Of a stretch of 55,718 nt of DNA, positions 8,356 to 15,901 are shown one piece after another. Within the stretch, counting starts at the first letter, position 1. The number at the start of each line of letters is the position of its first letter. Where the stretch lies: contig JAKEFB010000223.1 of NCBI GenBank assembly GCA_022616275.1, positions 1 through 55,718 of the forward strand, in the 5' to 3' direction. The DNA is from Chloroflexota bacterium (GTDB taxonomy: Bacteria > Chloroflexota > Anaerolineae > Promineifilales > Promineifilaceae). Position numbers and translations under genes: made by a program. Below the pieces are notes generated by a model. The model did no database searches. It saw only the letters and a list, made by a program, of their open reading frames with translations, and was not told the origin of the DNA.

Positions 8356-9234
8356 GTGCCTAAAGAGACAGCGCCGATAAACGTTGTGGTTCTGGGCATC
8401 ATGCAGGACGCCGGGCTGCCCCACGCCGGCTGCCGCTGTCCCCGTTGCGCCGCCGCCTTTGCCGACCCCCGCCAGGCCGAGTACGCTGCCTGCCTGGCCG
8501 TGGTAGACGGCCGCCGGCAGCCCCCGACCGTCTGGCTGATTGACGCCACGCCGGACATCAAGTACCAGCTTAACCTGCTGGCCGAGGCGCTGGGACCGCA
8601 TCCCAACCGGCCGGACCGGCTGCGCCAGCCGGATGGCCTCTTCCTGACCCACGCCCACATGGGCCACACCGCCGGGCTGCCCCACCTGGGGCCAGAGGTC
8701 ATGGAGGCGCGCGATCTGCCAGTCTACGCCCCGGCCGGGCTGGTGGAAGCGTTGCGCCAGACGCGGTTGTGGCAGCCCGTGGTCGGCAACCTGCGCCTGA
8801 TCGTGCTGGAACCTGGCCGGCCGCTGCTTCTGGCCCCCGACCTGGCCATCACTCCCATCGCTCTCCCCCACCGGGACGAAATTGGCGCGGGCACGTTTGC
8901 TTACCACCTCCAGGGGCCAACACGGTCGCTCCTTTACCTGCCGGACATTGACGGCTGGCCGCAGTGGCCGGCGGCACGGCAAACGCTGGCCGCCGCAGAC
9001 GTGGCCCTGGTAGACGGCTGCTTCTACAGCCGGGACGAACTTGGCGGCCGGACCCCGGTGGCCCACCCCCTCGTCCCGGATACGCTGGCCTTCTGCGCCG
9101 GCCTGCCCGGCCGGCTGCTCTTGACCCACTTTAACCACACCAACCCTGTCCTCGACCCCGACAGCCCCGCCCGCCAGGCTGTCCTCGCCGCCGGGGCGGA
9201 AGTAGCCTACACCGGCCAGAGCTTTAGTCTGTAA
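8356..9234 (+). CDS. PqqB-like metallo-beta-lactamase-fold hydrolase
   Basis: 292 aa. The N-terminal VVLGIMQDAGLPHAGCRCPRC with Cys26, Cys28 and Cys31, and the later DATPDIKYQ, match the PqqB branch of the MBL fold. The metal motif reads HAHMGH (99-104), with Gly where most MBL enzymes have Asp. A second His-rich site is in LLLTHFNHTNP near the C-terminus. It starts with GTG. No other pqq gene is present, so a role in PQQ synthesis is not supported; a general MBL hydrolase is as likely. The stop codon TAA opens an ATTGGTAATT repeat. Confidence 0.8.
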   Translation: MPKETAPINVVVLGIMQDAGLPHAGCRCPRCAAAFADPRQAEYAACLAVVDGRRQPPTVWLIDATPDIKYQLNLLAEALGPHPNRPDRLRQPDGLFLTHAHMGHTAGLPHLGPEVMEARDLPVYAPAGLVEALRQTRLWQPVVGNLRLIVLEPGRPLLLAPDLAITPIALPHRDEIGAGTFAYHLQGPTRSLLYLPDIDGWPQWPAARQTLAAADVALVDGCFYSRDELGGRTPVAHPLVPDTLAFCAGLPGRLLLTHFNHTNPVLDPDSPARQAVLAAGAEVAYTGQSFSL

Positions 9235-9287
9235 TTGGTAATTAAGTAATTGGTAATTGCCAATTACCCAATTACTAATTACCTCTG
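9231..9287. repeat. ATTGGTAATT repeats, inverted, covering two stop codons
   Basis: TAATTGGTAATTAAGTAATT faces CAATTACCCAATTACTAATTACC. The plus-strand stop (9232-9234) and the minus-strand stop (9275-9277, TAG) both lie in the tract. Confidence 0.85.
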
Positions 9288-10003
9288 GTACCCACCTTCC
9301 AGCCCCCATAACCCTGGAACATGATGGCCACAATCGCCGCGTAGGCGATGATTTTTTGGCCGGTGACCTGGAGGGTTAACGCTCCTTCGCTGCGCGGCCC
9401 GAAAAATAGGAGCCACAGATAGGCGGCCAACAGCAAGGCGAAGGCCACGAAAACGGCCGGATAGAACCGGGGGTATTCCCGGTCGAGGAACATAGCCGGG
9501 ATGTAAAAGAGGACAGCTACAAAAAAGAAGCCAAAGGCGGAAAAGACAAAATTTGAGTGCGCTTCCCCGTACTGATCGGCCGGCGTCAGGGCTACGCCAA
9601 TGTAAGACAGGCCGGCAATGACGCCAAAGACCGAGCCGGCTATCGCCAGCCCGTAATGCAAACGCCGCCGGCGGAAGAGGAAGGGCATGGCCAGGAAAAA
9701 GGCCACCAACCCCAGGCCGGACATCGCCAGTGCTGAAGAAAAGAGCAGCAGCGACACAGTGTTGGGCTCGCCGTCAAAAGCCCGCGTCCGCCCCAGGTCG
9801 CTGAAGAAATTATTGAAAAACTGGTACCGGGCTGCGGCCGGGTCGGTGTACGTCCCGCCCGGATAGACCAGCATGGCCAGCAAAGTCAGGGCTACAAACA
9901 GCCCGGCAGAAATCATCGTCATTTGAAAGGCCCGCGGCCGCCACTTCACTTTCATCTCATCACCTTTTTGCTCTACCGGAACCAGCGCCTTTTCGTCGCT
10001 CAT
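9275..10003 (-). CDS. Six-helix membrane protein (DUF998-like)
   Basis: 242 aa with six predicted membrane helices: SAGLFVALTLLAMLVY; LLLFSSALAMSGLGLVAFFL; LAIAGSVFGVIAGLSYIG; FSAFGFFFVAVLFYIPAMF; VFVAFALLLAAYLWLLFF; IIAYAAIVAIMFQGYG. The Tyr-rich loop with FNNFFSDLGRT after helix 1 is typical of DUF998-like proteins, whose function is unknown. ATG 10003 has AGGA upstream; a second ATG at 10012 is possible. The upstream oxidoreductase stop codon (10014-10016) lies within 15 nt, so they form an operon. The last residue and TAG are contributed by the AATTACC repeat. Confidence 0.75.
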   Translation of the reverse strand: MSDEKALVPVEQKGDEMKVKWRPRAFQMTMISAGLFVALTLLAMLVYPGGTYTDPAAARYQFFNNFFSDLGRTRAFDGEPNTVSLLLFSSALAMSGLGLVAFFLAMPFLFRRRRLHYGLAIAGSVFGVIAGLSYIGVALTPADQYGEAHSNFVFSAFGFFFVAVLFYIPAMFLDREYPRFYPAVFVAFALLLAAYLWLLFFGPRSEGALTLQVTGQKIIAYAAIVAIMFQGYGGWKVGTRGN

Positions 10004-10013
10004 AGTGAACATC

Positions 10014-11393
10014 CTATAACTGGCCCGACGTTGCATCCCAGTTCGCCAGCAGCGCCTGGTAGACCGGGTCGTCGTACCGCTCCAGCATAAAGGCCGGGGC
10101 GTAGTCAGGCAGCTCGCCGCCGGTCACGTGGGCGGCCAGCAATTCGCCGGCCGCCTGACAGGCCATCACCCCATAGCCAGACATCGCCCCAATGACGTAA
10201 GCGCCTTCCACCGGCAGCGGCCCAACTAGAAGCCGGTTTTCCCGCGTCTTGCAGTAGTAGCCGCCGTCCACAAACGGCCGGCTCATCCGCTCCAGGTAAA
10301 CGGCCAACCCGGGAACCATCCTGGAAATGCCGCGCAAGACGATCTCCGGGTAGCTATCGTCAAAGTGCGGCGGCCAGACCGGCTCCTGGACCTCCACGTC
10401 GTAGGTCCACAAAATGAGCAGGATCGGGCTGTCGCCGCTGCCCTCCGGCCGGAAGTGGACGCCGGCCGGAAATTCGCCCAGTAGCCAGCCTGTTTCCGGG
10501 TCGGCCGCCAGCTCGGCCTGCTCTTCCTCCGACCAGGGCAGGTGGACGGGGTCGCTCCAGATCATTAGCGGCGCGTCGCGGGGCACGACGCCAAGCGTGT
10601 CGTTAAAAGCAATTTTGCCGTGCAGTTCGTTAAAGACCGGCAGCTCGGCGCCCAGCATGGCCCCGACCTGGCGCAGGTACGGGCCGGCGGCGTTGATAAA
10701 ACAGCGAGTCTGGATGTGGTCAACCTCGCTGCCGGGGTCAAGCTGGACACCTTCCACCCGGCCGCCACGCACGGCGACACTGGTGACCCGGCCGGGCAAC
10801 AGGCGAACGCCGGCCGCCCTGGCTTTGTCCAGCAGATACATGCCTAATTGCTGGGCACTCAACCAGCCACAGCGGCGCGGGTGGAGCATGGCCACCACGT
10901 CTTCGGTAACAAAGGGAAAGTGCTCGCGGATCAGGTCGGCGCCAAAGAGCAGATCGGCGCCGGTCGGCTGGCCCTTGAACCCCTCGGCCGGCGCGGGCCG
11001 GTAGGTGGTGTGGCCGGGTGTGTGAACGCGCAGCGGCCCGGCCCCCAGGGCCGAAATCTCTTCGGCCGTCTTCCGGAACAGCTCGCCCCGGACCGGATCG
11101 GCCGTCAGGAAAACGTAGCCCCGGCGGTTGAGTTGGAAGAAATTGTTGCTTTCGTCAGCCAGCACTTCCAGTAGATCAATGCTGCGGTTCATGAAGCGGA
11201 CCATGGCCTCGCCGGGGCCGGGCCACCAGTTGCGATAACATTCGGTGGATTTGTCGCTGGTCAACGTCATCGGCGGCCGTTCGTCCACCACCACCACGTT
11301 CCGCACTCCACGCCGCACAGCGAGATGGTAAGCGGCCGAAATCCCGGCCAGCCCAGCCCCACAAATAACCATGTCAGCCGTCACCATTGACAT
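10014..11393 (-). CDS. FAD-dependent amino-acid/sarcosine oxidase-like oxidoreductase (DAO family)
   Basis: 459 aa. Dinucleotide-binding GAGLAG (12-17) is followed by the E/D-rich end of strand 2 (VVVVDERPP). The C-terminal GAYVIGAMSGYGVMACQAAGELLAA is the second FAD-contact block of glycine, sarcosine and D-amino-acid oxidases. It should oxidise a secondary or primary amine, probably cytoplasmic. TECYRNWWPG resembles the STRNFRNWWPG-like block of dimethylglycine/sarcosine oxidase relatives. First of a two-gene unit with the membrane protein downstream. Substrate unknown. Confidence 0.85.
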   Translation of the reverse strand: MSMVTADMVICGAGLAGISAAYHLAVRRGVRNVVVVDERPPMTLTSDKSTECYRNWWPGPGEAMVRFMNRSIDLLEVLADESNNFFQLNRRGYVFLTADPVRGELFRKTAEEISALGAGPLRVHTPGHTTYRPAPAEGFKGQPTGADLLFGADLIREHFPFVTEDVVAMLHPRRCGWLSAQQLGMYLLDKARAAGVRLLPGRVTSVAVRGGRVEGVQLDPGSEVDHIQTRCFINAAGPYLRQVGAMLGAELPVFNELHGKIAFNDTLGVVPRDAPLMIWSDPVHLPWSEEEQAELAADPETGWLLGEFPAGVHFRPEGSGDSPILLILWTYDVEVQEPVWPPHFDDSYPEIVLRGISRMVPGLAVYLERMSRPFVDGGYYCKTRENRLLVGPLPVEGAYVIGAMSGYGVMACQAAGELLAAHVTGGELPDYAPAFMLERYDDPVYQALLANWDATSGQL

Positions 11394-11444
11394 AACAACT
11401 TAAACCCTCGCGCCTTTGCGTCAATAATTCTAAACTTTGCGTGA

Positions 11445-11463
11445 ACTTTGGCCTTGCCAAAGT
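11445..11463. repeat. Palindrome ACTTTGGC-CTT-GCCAAAGT
   Basis: 8-bp perfect arms with a 3-nt loop, 14 bp from the RNase Z stop codon. The same layout recurs at 52127-52145 (GTTTTGGC-AGG-GCCAAAAC), suggesting a family of TTGGC-N3-GCCAA hairpins at gene ends. Confidence 0.7.
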
Positions 11464-11476
11464 CAGCGCCTTTGCG

Positions 11477-12430
11477 TCAACTCCCCTCTTCCCGCTCCAA
11501 CCGCACCGTCCCACCACGCGTCACCTGGAAGTGGTCAAAATCGCGGGCGACGTAGCTGTTGGGGAAAATCGCCTTGGCCTCGGCGTACACGTCGCGCTCA
11601 AAGTAACGGCGAGAAACGTGGGTCAGGATGAGGGTCTTGACGTTGGCTTCCACGGCCAGCCGGGCGGCCTGGGCGGCTGTCAGGTGGCCAAACTCGCGGG
11701 CCATCTCCACTTCGGACTCCAGGTAAGTGGCCTCAATCGTCAGGGCGTCGGCGTCGCGGCAGAAGGCCACCAGGTTGTCGGTCCGGCCGGCGTCGCCGAT
11801 GTGGACGTAGCGGACGCCAGGAATTGGCTCGCCCAGCACCTCGTCAGGGTAAACGGTCCGGCCGCTGGCCAGGGTCACCGGCTGGCCCTGGACCAGCCTG
11901 GCTCGCTCCGGGCCAAAGGGCACGCCCAGTGTTTCGGCTTTTTCGGCCAGGAACGGCCGGCGGGCTTTCTCCTCGAAAAGGAAGCCAAAACAGTCCGGAC
12001 CGCGATGGGTGACCGGGAAGGCGGTCAGTTGGAACTTGTCGTCCTCGACAATGACGTCGCCCGGCTCCAGTGGAACCAGCTCGATGATAGCCGGCGGATC
12101 TTTTTCGGGGAAGACGACGCCGAAAATGAGCCGGGCGACGCGGGCCAGGGCGGTCCGGCCGCCGTAAATTTCCAGCCGCTCCAGCATCTCCCACCGGCCG
12201 AGCGTCGAGGCCAGGCCGCCCAGCCCCAGAATGTGGTCCAGGTGGCCGTGCGTCAGGAGCACCTTTTCCAGCCGCTTGAAGCCCAGGCCACTGCGCAAAA
12301 TCTGCTGCTGTGTCCCTTCGCCGCAATCAATCAGAAAGCGGTACTGGCGGTGCAAAATCAAATGGGCCGACAACCCCCGGTAAGCCGAGGGCGTCGAAGC
12401 CGATGTTCCCAAAAAGACAACTTCAAACAC
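11477..12430 (-). CDS. rnz: Ribonuclease Z (tRNA 3'-processing endonuclease)
   Basis: 317 aa, the short-form length. Metallo-beta-lactamase core: FLGTSASTPSAYRGLSAHLI, IDCGEGTQQQI (34-44), metal motif THGHLDH (60-66), later HIGDAGRTDN and LILTHVSRRYF. It cleaves the 3' trailer from tRNA precursors. The start is GTG at 12430, 6 nt after a TAGAAT hexamer and without a Shine-Dalgarno, so the mRNA may be leaderless. Downstream of rtcA on the same strand, separated by 214 bp that hold a gene remnant. Confidence 0.95.
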   Translation of the reverse strand: MFEVVFLGTSASTPSAYRGLSAHLILHRQYRFLIDCGEGTQQQILRSGLGFKRLEKVLLTHGHLDHILGLGGLASTLGRWEMLERLEIYGGRTALARVARLIFGVVFPEKDPPAIIELVPLEPGDVIVEDDKFQLTAFPVTHRGPDCFGFLFEEKARRPFLAEKAETLGVPFGPERARLVQGQPVTLASGRTVYPDEVLGEPIPGVRYVHIGDAGRTDNLVAFCRDADALTIEATYLESEVEMAREFGHLTAAQAARLAVEANVKTLILTHVSRRYFERDVYAEAKAIFPNSYVARDFDHFQVTRGGTVRLEREEGS

Positions 12431-12436
12431 AGGAGT

Positions 12437-12442
12437 ATTCTA
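12437..12442 (-). promoter_or_regulatory. -10 hexamer TAGAAT, 6 nt before the rnz GTG
   Basis: No Shine-Dalgarno and no clear -35. The spacing would place the transcript start at the G of GTG. Weaker than the other cases because of the missing -35. Confidence 0.35.
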
Positions 12443-12468
12443 GCCGGGATTTGGGGATTAGGGGATTT

Positions 12469-12579
12469 TTATAGTCTAATCCTCTTCTCCTGTAACCCAG
12501 GACCAAGAATTTTATGAACCTCGTAACAAGCACCAATAATTTGACCGGTTAACTCAACATGCTTGGTGAAACGCGCCAT
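12469..12579 (-). pseudogene. Remnant of a GxxExxY-family protein
   Basis: Reading the minus strand from ATG 12579 gives a 36-residue peptide whose core is VELTGQIIGACYEVHKILGP followed by GLQE, then a stop. This is the diagnostic N-terminal block of GxxExxY proteins (normally about 120-130 aa). The frame is also open for about 18 codons upstream (ISIKIDSSDEALIGDQER). The expected continuation (E-x-x-Y and the nuclease-like part) is missing: the frame ends in RIRL-stop where a GGGATT repeat begins. Function of the family is not established. Confidence 0.6.
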
Positions 12580-12644
12580 TCTCTCTTGATCTCCAATCAG
12601 CGCCTCATCACTAGAATCAATCTTAATAGAAATCCCCTAATCCC

Positions 12645-13697
12645 CTAATCCTCGCCAAAACCCACACCAACAACCATGATCTGGCCGGGGCCGTCCAGGT
12701 TGCCGTCAATGGTGATCGCGGCGTCGAGCCAGCGGCGGAGGAGGTCAGCGTTAGTCAGGGTGTGCAGGGTGAGGCGGTTGGTTGTCAAGGTGGAGGTTCC
12801 GTGAGCCAGGGTCATCGGGATGAGTAGTTGGTCGGCCAGGTGCAGGTCAACGGCCGCCTGATTGTCCACAAAATCCAGCAACTCCGCAACTGCTGCTTCA
12901 GTCACCTGCTCGGCCGGAAGTCCCGGCCGGCCCAGGCTGCTGAACCCGGCCTGGGGCAGCCAGAGGAGCATACCTGCTCCTGGCCCGGCACTGCGCTCCC
13001 GTAACGGCCGGATCGTCGCCTGCAAACCGGCCTCGGTCAGGAGCTTATAGGCCCGGCGCTCCATCCGGTGGGGAATGTGGCTGGGCAGGTTTGTCACCGC
13101 TGCAATTCCTAGCACGCTGCTCTCCGGCGCCGGCTCCAGCGTGAGGCTGTGCAGTTTCTGAGAGGGATGGATCGTCGCCGTCACCAGCCCACCCCCGGCC
13201 GCCATCCAGCCCCATTCTCGCAGCGCCAGGTCAAAGAAAGCGCCCATTCGGGCAAAAACCGGCCCGGCTACCTCGGCCAGATAATGGTACGGCGGGCTAA
13301 AGGGCACAAACGTGCCACCGCTCAGCGTCAACTGCGACGAATCGCCGGCAAAGAGCAGCGGCCAGCAAACAGCCTGGAAGATGAGCGTCACCGCCCCGGC
13401 CGACACGCCGCTGGCGCTGGCCTCGGTTACGTCGAACTCATAGGCGCCGGCCCGGGGCGACCCACCTGGCCGGAACTCCAGGACAGTGGAGTTGAGTTGG
13501 TCGCCATTCACCTCGGCCCGGCAAATGGCCGCCACCGCCCGCACCGCCGTCAGGTGCTGCGGCCGCAGGCCCGGCCGGGAGCGGTTGGCACGAATCTTCT
13601 CAATGCGGAAAGGGCGGCCGGTCAACGCCGACAGGCTCAGACTCGTCCGCAACACCTGCCCGCCCCCTTCTCCCTGGCTACCGTCAATGACTAACAT
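12645..13697 (-). CDS. rtcA: RNA 3'-terminal-phosphate cyclase
   Basis: 350 aa, family length. Opens with IDGSQGEGGGQVLRTSLSLS, the RtcA signature, followed by IRANRSRPGLRPQHL (34-49). The conserved block HLADQLLIP (286-294) near the C-terminus belongs to the adenylylation site region. It converts an RNA 3'-phosphate to a 2',3'-cyclic phosphate with ATP. No rtcB or rtcR is adjacent. Start ATG 13697 has GGGAG upstream. The final Asp codon and TAG merge with a GGGATTAGG repeat. On the same strand as rnz, the other RNA 3'-end enzyme here. Confidence 0.95.
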   Translation of the reverse strand: MLVIDGSQGEGGGQVLRTSLSLSALTGRPFRIEKIRANRSRPGLRPQHLTAVRAVAAICRAEVNGDQLNSTVLEFRPGGSPRAGAYEFDVTEASASGVSAGAVTLIFQAVCWPLLFAGDSSQLTLSGGTFVPFSPPYHYLAEVAGPVFARMGAFFDLALREWGWMAAGGGLVTATIHPSQKLHSLTLEPAPESSVLGIAAVTNLPSHIPHRMERRAYKLLTEAGLQATIRPLRERSAGPGAGMLLWLPQAGFSSLGRPGLPAEQVTEAAVAELLDFVDNQAAVDLHLADQLLIPMTLAHGTSTLTTNRLTLHTLTNADLLRRWLDAAITIDGNLDGPGQIMVVGVGFGED

Positions 13698-13712
13698 GGT
13701 ATTCTACTCCCG

Positions 13713-13826
13713 TAGGAAATGGAGATTGGAGATTGGAGACTTCGTCCTGAGACTCAGTCCGAAGGATTAGAGATTTAGGCACTCGTTCGATCCCAATCTC
13801 CAATCTCTAATCCCTAATCTCTTCAT
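13713..13826. repeat. GGAGATT repeat with distant inverted copy
   Basis: GGAGATTGGAGATTGGAGA near 13721-13740 is matched by CCAATCTCCAATCTC near 13793-13810, with a 50-bp middle containing CGTCCTGAGACTCAGTCCG, itself a near palindrome (CTGAGACTCAG). Confidence 0.75.
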
Positions 13827-14338
13827 ACCGCCGTGGCAATGGCCGTCAGCAATAACACGGCCGCGGCGCAGGCCAGGTTCAGCCGCAGCAGCCGGATTTC
13901 TCGTTGGGCCAGCTTTTCCTGCTCGGCCGCAGCCAGTTCCGGCTTTTTTCCGGCCAGCAGGGCCAGCCGCTCTATGGCCGGGTGGACCCACCACTGAATG
14001 TACAGGGCCAGGCCCATCATGGCCAGAACGGCCAGGTGCTTGGCCAGGATCGCCCCGGTCCACAGGCTGTCTACCTGCAAAAAACCACTATAGTTCTCGT
14101 CGGCCGTCATTTGCAAAAGGCCGGTCACCCACAGGACGACCAGGCTGCCGTTGGCCCACGGGGAAAAACGCCGCCGCAGCTCAACCCACTGCTTCTGGTC
14201 CAACACCCGCCCCTTAACGGCCGGCCAGGCGATCAGGGCCATCAAAAATAGCCCGCCTAGCCAGATGACTGTGGCCAACAAATGAACCCAGTAAGACAGG
14301 GATAGGACCCAAAAGGGAATGACGACCTCAAATTTCAT
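13823..14338 (-). CDS. Four-helix membrane protein, CopD/DUF-like
   Basis: 171 aa. Membrane helices at about 8-28 (LSLSYWVHLLATVIWLGGLF), 55-72, 85-105 and 148-170. The His and Trp in the first helix (YWVHLLATVIWLGG) and the spacing resemble the CopD copper-resistance family, but no complete metal site can be read. ATG 14338 is chosen over an upstream TTG because a -10 box ends 8 nt before it and no Shine-Dalgarno exists. Single-gene unit. Function uncertain. Confidence 0.7.
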   Translation of the reverse strand: MKFEVVIPFWVLSLSYWVHLLATVIWLGGLFLMALIAWPAVKGRVLDQKQWVELRRRFSPWANGSLVVLWVTGLLQMTADENYSGFLQVDSLWTGAILAKHLAVLAMMGLALYIQWWVHPAIERLALLAGKKPELAAAEQEKLAQREIRLLRLNLACAAAVLLLTAIATAV

Positions 14339-14346
14339 GAGGCTCA

Positions 14347-14375
14347 AGTATCAGAGATTCGCCGGCCACCGGCAA
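14347..14375 (-). promoter_or_regulatory. Promoter TTGCCG-17-GATACT, leaderless start predicted
   Basis: On the minus strand -35 TTGCCG (14370-14375), a 17-nt spacer and -10 GATACT (14347-14352), followed after 8 nt by the ATG. The same GATACT plus 8 nt arrangement precedes the gene at 880-2847. Confidence 0.5.
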
Positions 14376-14395
14376 GTAGCAGCCTGACGGGCCGG

Positions 14396-14449
14396 ACCGC
14401 GAGCATTGAGTTGGCGGAGTTGGGCGGCCCAACTCTCAACTCCGCTCGC
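14396..14449. repeat. Nested palindrome of the ACCGCGAGCAT family
   Basis: Outer arms GCGAGC (14399-14404) and GCTCGC (14444-14449); inner perfect palindrome GAGTTGGGC-G-GCCCAACTC (14417-14435). Its outer base matches the element at 5551-5589, while the inner arms differ. Confidence 0.75.
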
Positions 14450-14451
14450 GC

Positions 14452-14479
14452 TTGACGGCCGGCGCAGATGCCATAGAAT
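14452..14479 (+). promoter_or_regulatory. Promoter TTGACG-16-TAGAAT, leaderless start predicted
   Basis: -35 TTGACG (14452-14457) and -10 TAGAAT (14474-14479) with a 16-nt spacer. The ATG at 14488 follows after 8 nt with no ribosome-binding site. Good consensus match. Confidence 0.6.
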
Positions 14480-14487
14480 GTATCTAT

Positions 14488-15153
14488 ATGCTCGCCTATC
14501 CAGTCCGTTCCAGAGCGCCAGTTATGGCCATTGTCGTGGCTGCCTGTCTTTTCTTAGTGGCTTGCGGTACACAGACCGGCGAGCCGGCCGCCACACCAAC
14601 CCGCACCGCCACCGTCACGGCCGAACCAACTGATACCCCGGCGCCAACTGATACGCCGACGGCCGAGCCAACCGATACTCCAACGCCGGAGCCGACCGCT
14701 ACACCCACTGCCACGCCAGAACCAACCGAGACACCCACACCAGGGCCGACGGAGACACCTACGGTCACATCCACCCCTCGGCCGACGGCCATCCCCACCC
14801 AGGCTTCCACAGCCACACCGACGGCCGCCCCCTCCAGCCCCTGCCCGCTCTCCGGCGACCCGAGCTACGGGTACACAACCAGCAATCCGATCCGGGTTGG
14901 CGGCGGCCCCTTTGAAGGTCCACCTCGGGCCAGGGCCTATCTCGACACGCTGCGCGGCCCGGCCGGCCAGACCATCTCCTACGTCCGCACCGGCTCGATC
15001 CCCACCGACGAAACCATCCTCGACGCCTATGAGATCACCTACGACGGGATCGGTAGTCCCATCATTCTGTACGTTGACCAGTACAGTTACAGTACGCCGC
15101 AAGCCCCCGCCGGCTTCACCTGCGCCTCAGCCTTCCCGCTGCAAGAACCATAG
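14488..15153 (+). CDS. Lipoprotein with a long Pro/Thr linker
   Basis: 221 aa. N-terminal hydrophobic segment ends in a lipobox LVAC-G (Cys26), so it is probably lipid-anchored on the outer face. Residues about 33-118 are a low-complexity linker of (E/A/T)PT repeats, a wall-spanning spacer. The C-terminal 100 residues (CPLSGDPSYGYTTSNPIRVG onward, with PRARAYLDTLRG and DAYEITYDG) form a small globular domain that I do not recognise; two Cys (CPLSG and FTCAS) could pair. The start follows directly from the promoter at 14452-14479. Its 3' end overlaps the convergent methyltransferase by 27 nt. Confidence 0.78.
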   Translation: MLAYPVRSRAPVMAIVVAACLFLVACGTQTGEPAATPTRTATVTAEPTDTPAPTDTPTAEPTDTPTPEPTATPTATPEPTETPTPGPTETPTVTSTPRPTAIPTQASTATPTAAPSSPCPLSGDPSYGYTTSNPIRVGGGPFEGPPRARAYLDTLRGPAGQTISYVRTGSIPTDETILDAYEITYDGIGSPIILYVDQYSYSTPQAPAGFTCASAFPLQEP

Positions 15154-15834
15154 ACCAGTACATTCCGGCAAAACAACCAGTCCCTCCGCCCTCACCCGGC
15201 CGGCCAGTTCCTCACCAAAGAAGAACTGGGTCAACCTTTCCGCCTCGGCCGGCGATGCAAAGCGATAGTCGGTGCGAACCCAGCTCGCGGCAAAGCCGTG
15301 TTCCTGCTCCAGCCAGGCGTAATAATCGGCCAGGGCTGGGGTGGGTGGCCGGGGCGATTCCCGGCCGGTCCCCAGCGTCTCCAGGATGACGACCGTCCCG
15401 CCGGGCGGGACCGCCCGCTTCATTTCCGCCACCGCCCGGCCGATCTCCTGCCGCCAGGTATCGGGATACCAGCCGCAGAAATGGCCCAGGCTCCAGCCGG
15501 CCAGCGCCAGGTCGGCCGCGCCGTCGGCAACCGGCAGTTGGCGGTTGTCAGCCACGGCCAACTCCCAGTTAGCCAGGGCCAGGCCGGCCAGCCGCGCTCG
15601 CGCTGTAGCCAGCATGTGGGCCGACAGGTCACAGGCCAGGAGGCGGCCCACGGCCGGGGCCAGCAGCCGGGTCAACCGGCCGGTACCCGCGCCCAACTCC
15701 ACCACCCGCAGCCCGGCCAGCGGCCGAATCGCCTCCAGCGCCGGCCGGAGGTGGCCCCGGTAATCCTCCCGCGCCACCAATTCGTCATATCCGGCCGCAT
15801 GGTGGGCGTAAATGGCTTTGTAGTCGGTGGTCAT
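15127..15834 (-). CDS. Class I SAM-dependent methyltransferase
   Basis: 235 aa. Motif I VVELGAGTGRL (44-54), acidic end of strand 2 LLACDLSAHML, post-I and motif II region LAVADNRQLPVADGAADLAL, then VAEMKRAVPPGGTVVILETLG, the usual order of ubiE-like methyltransferases. Substrate unknown. It starts at ATG 15834 directly behind an AATTACC repeat, without a Shine-Dalgarno. The 3' end overlaps the convergent lipoprotein gene by 27 nt. Confidence 0.88.
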   Translation of the reverse strand: MTTDYKAIYAHHAAGYDELVAREDYRGHLRPALEAIRPLAGLRVVELGAGTGRLTRLLAPAVGRLLACDLSAHMLATARARLAGLALANWELAVADNRQLPVADGAADLALAGWSLGHFCGWYPDTWRQEIGRAVAEMKRAVPPGGTVVILETLGTGRESPRPPTPALADYYAWLEQEHGFAASWVRTDYRFASPAEAERLTQFFFGEELAGRVRAEGLVVLPECTGLWFLQREG

Positions 15835-15835
15835 A

Positions 15836-15901
15836 TCAGGTAATTGGTAATTGGGTAATTGTATCCTACATTCAATTACCTAATTACCAATTACCCAATT
15901 A
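15836..15901. repeat. GGTAATT repeats with inverted copy
   Basis: AGGTAATTGGTAATTGGGTAA faces CAATTACCTAATTACCAATT. The tract covers the stop codon (TAA, 15899-15901) of the MFS gene and the upstream region of the methyltransferase gene. Confidence 0.85.

Noticed and set aside
8263-9333. Long minus-strand open frame opposite the PqqB-like gene
   Set aside because: It is the antisense shadow of a gene with clear family motifs; high GC keeps complementary frames open. No start signal and no recognisable domain.
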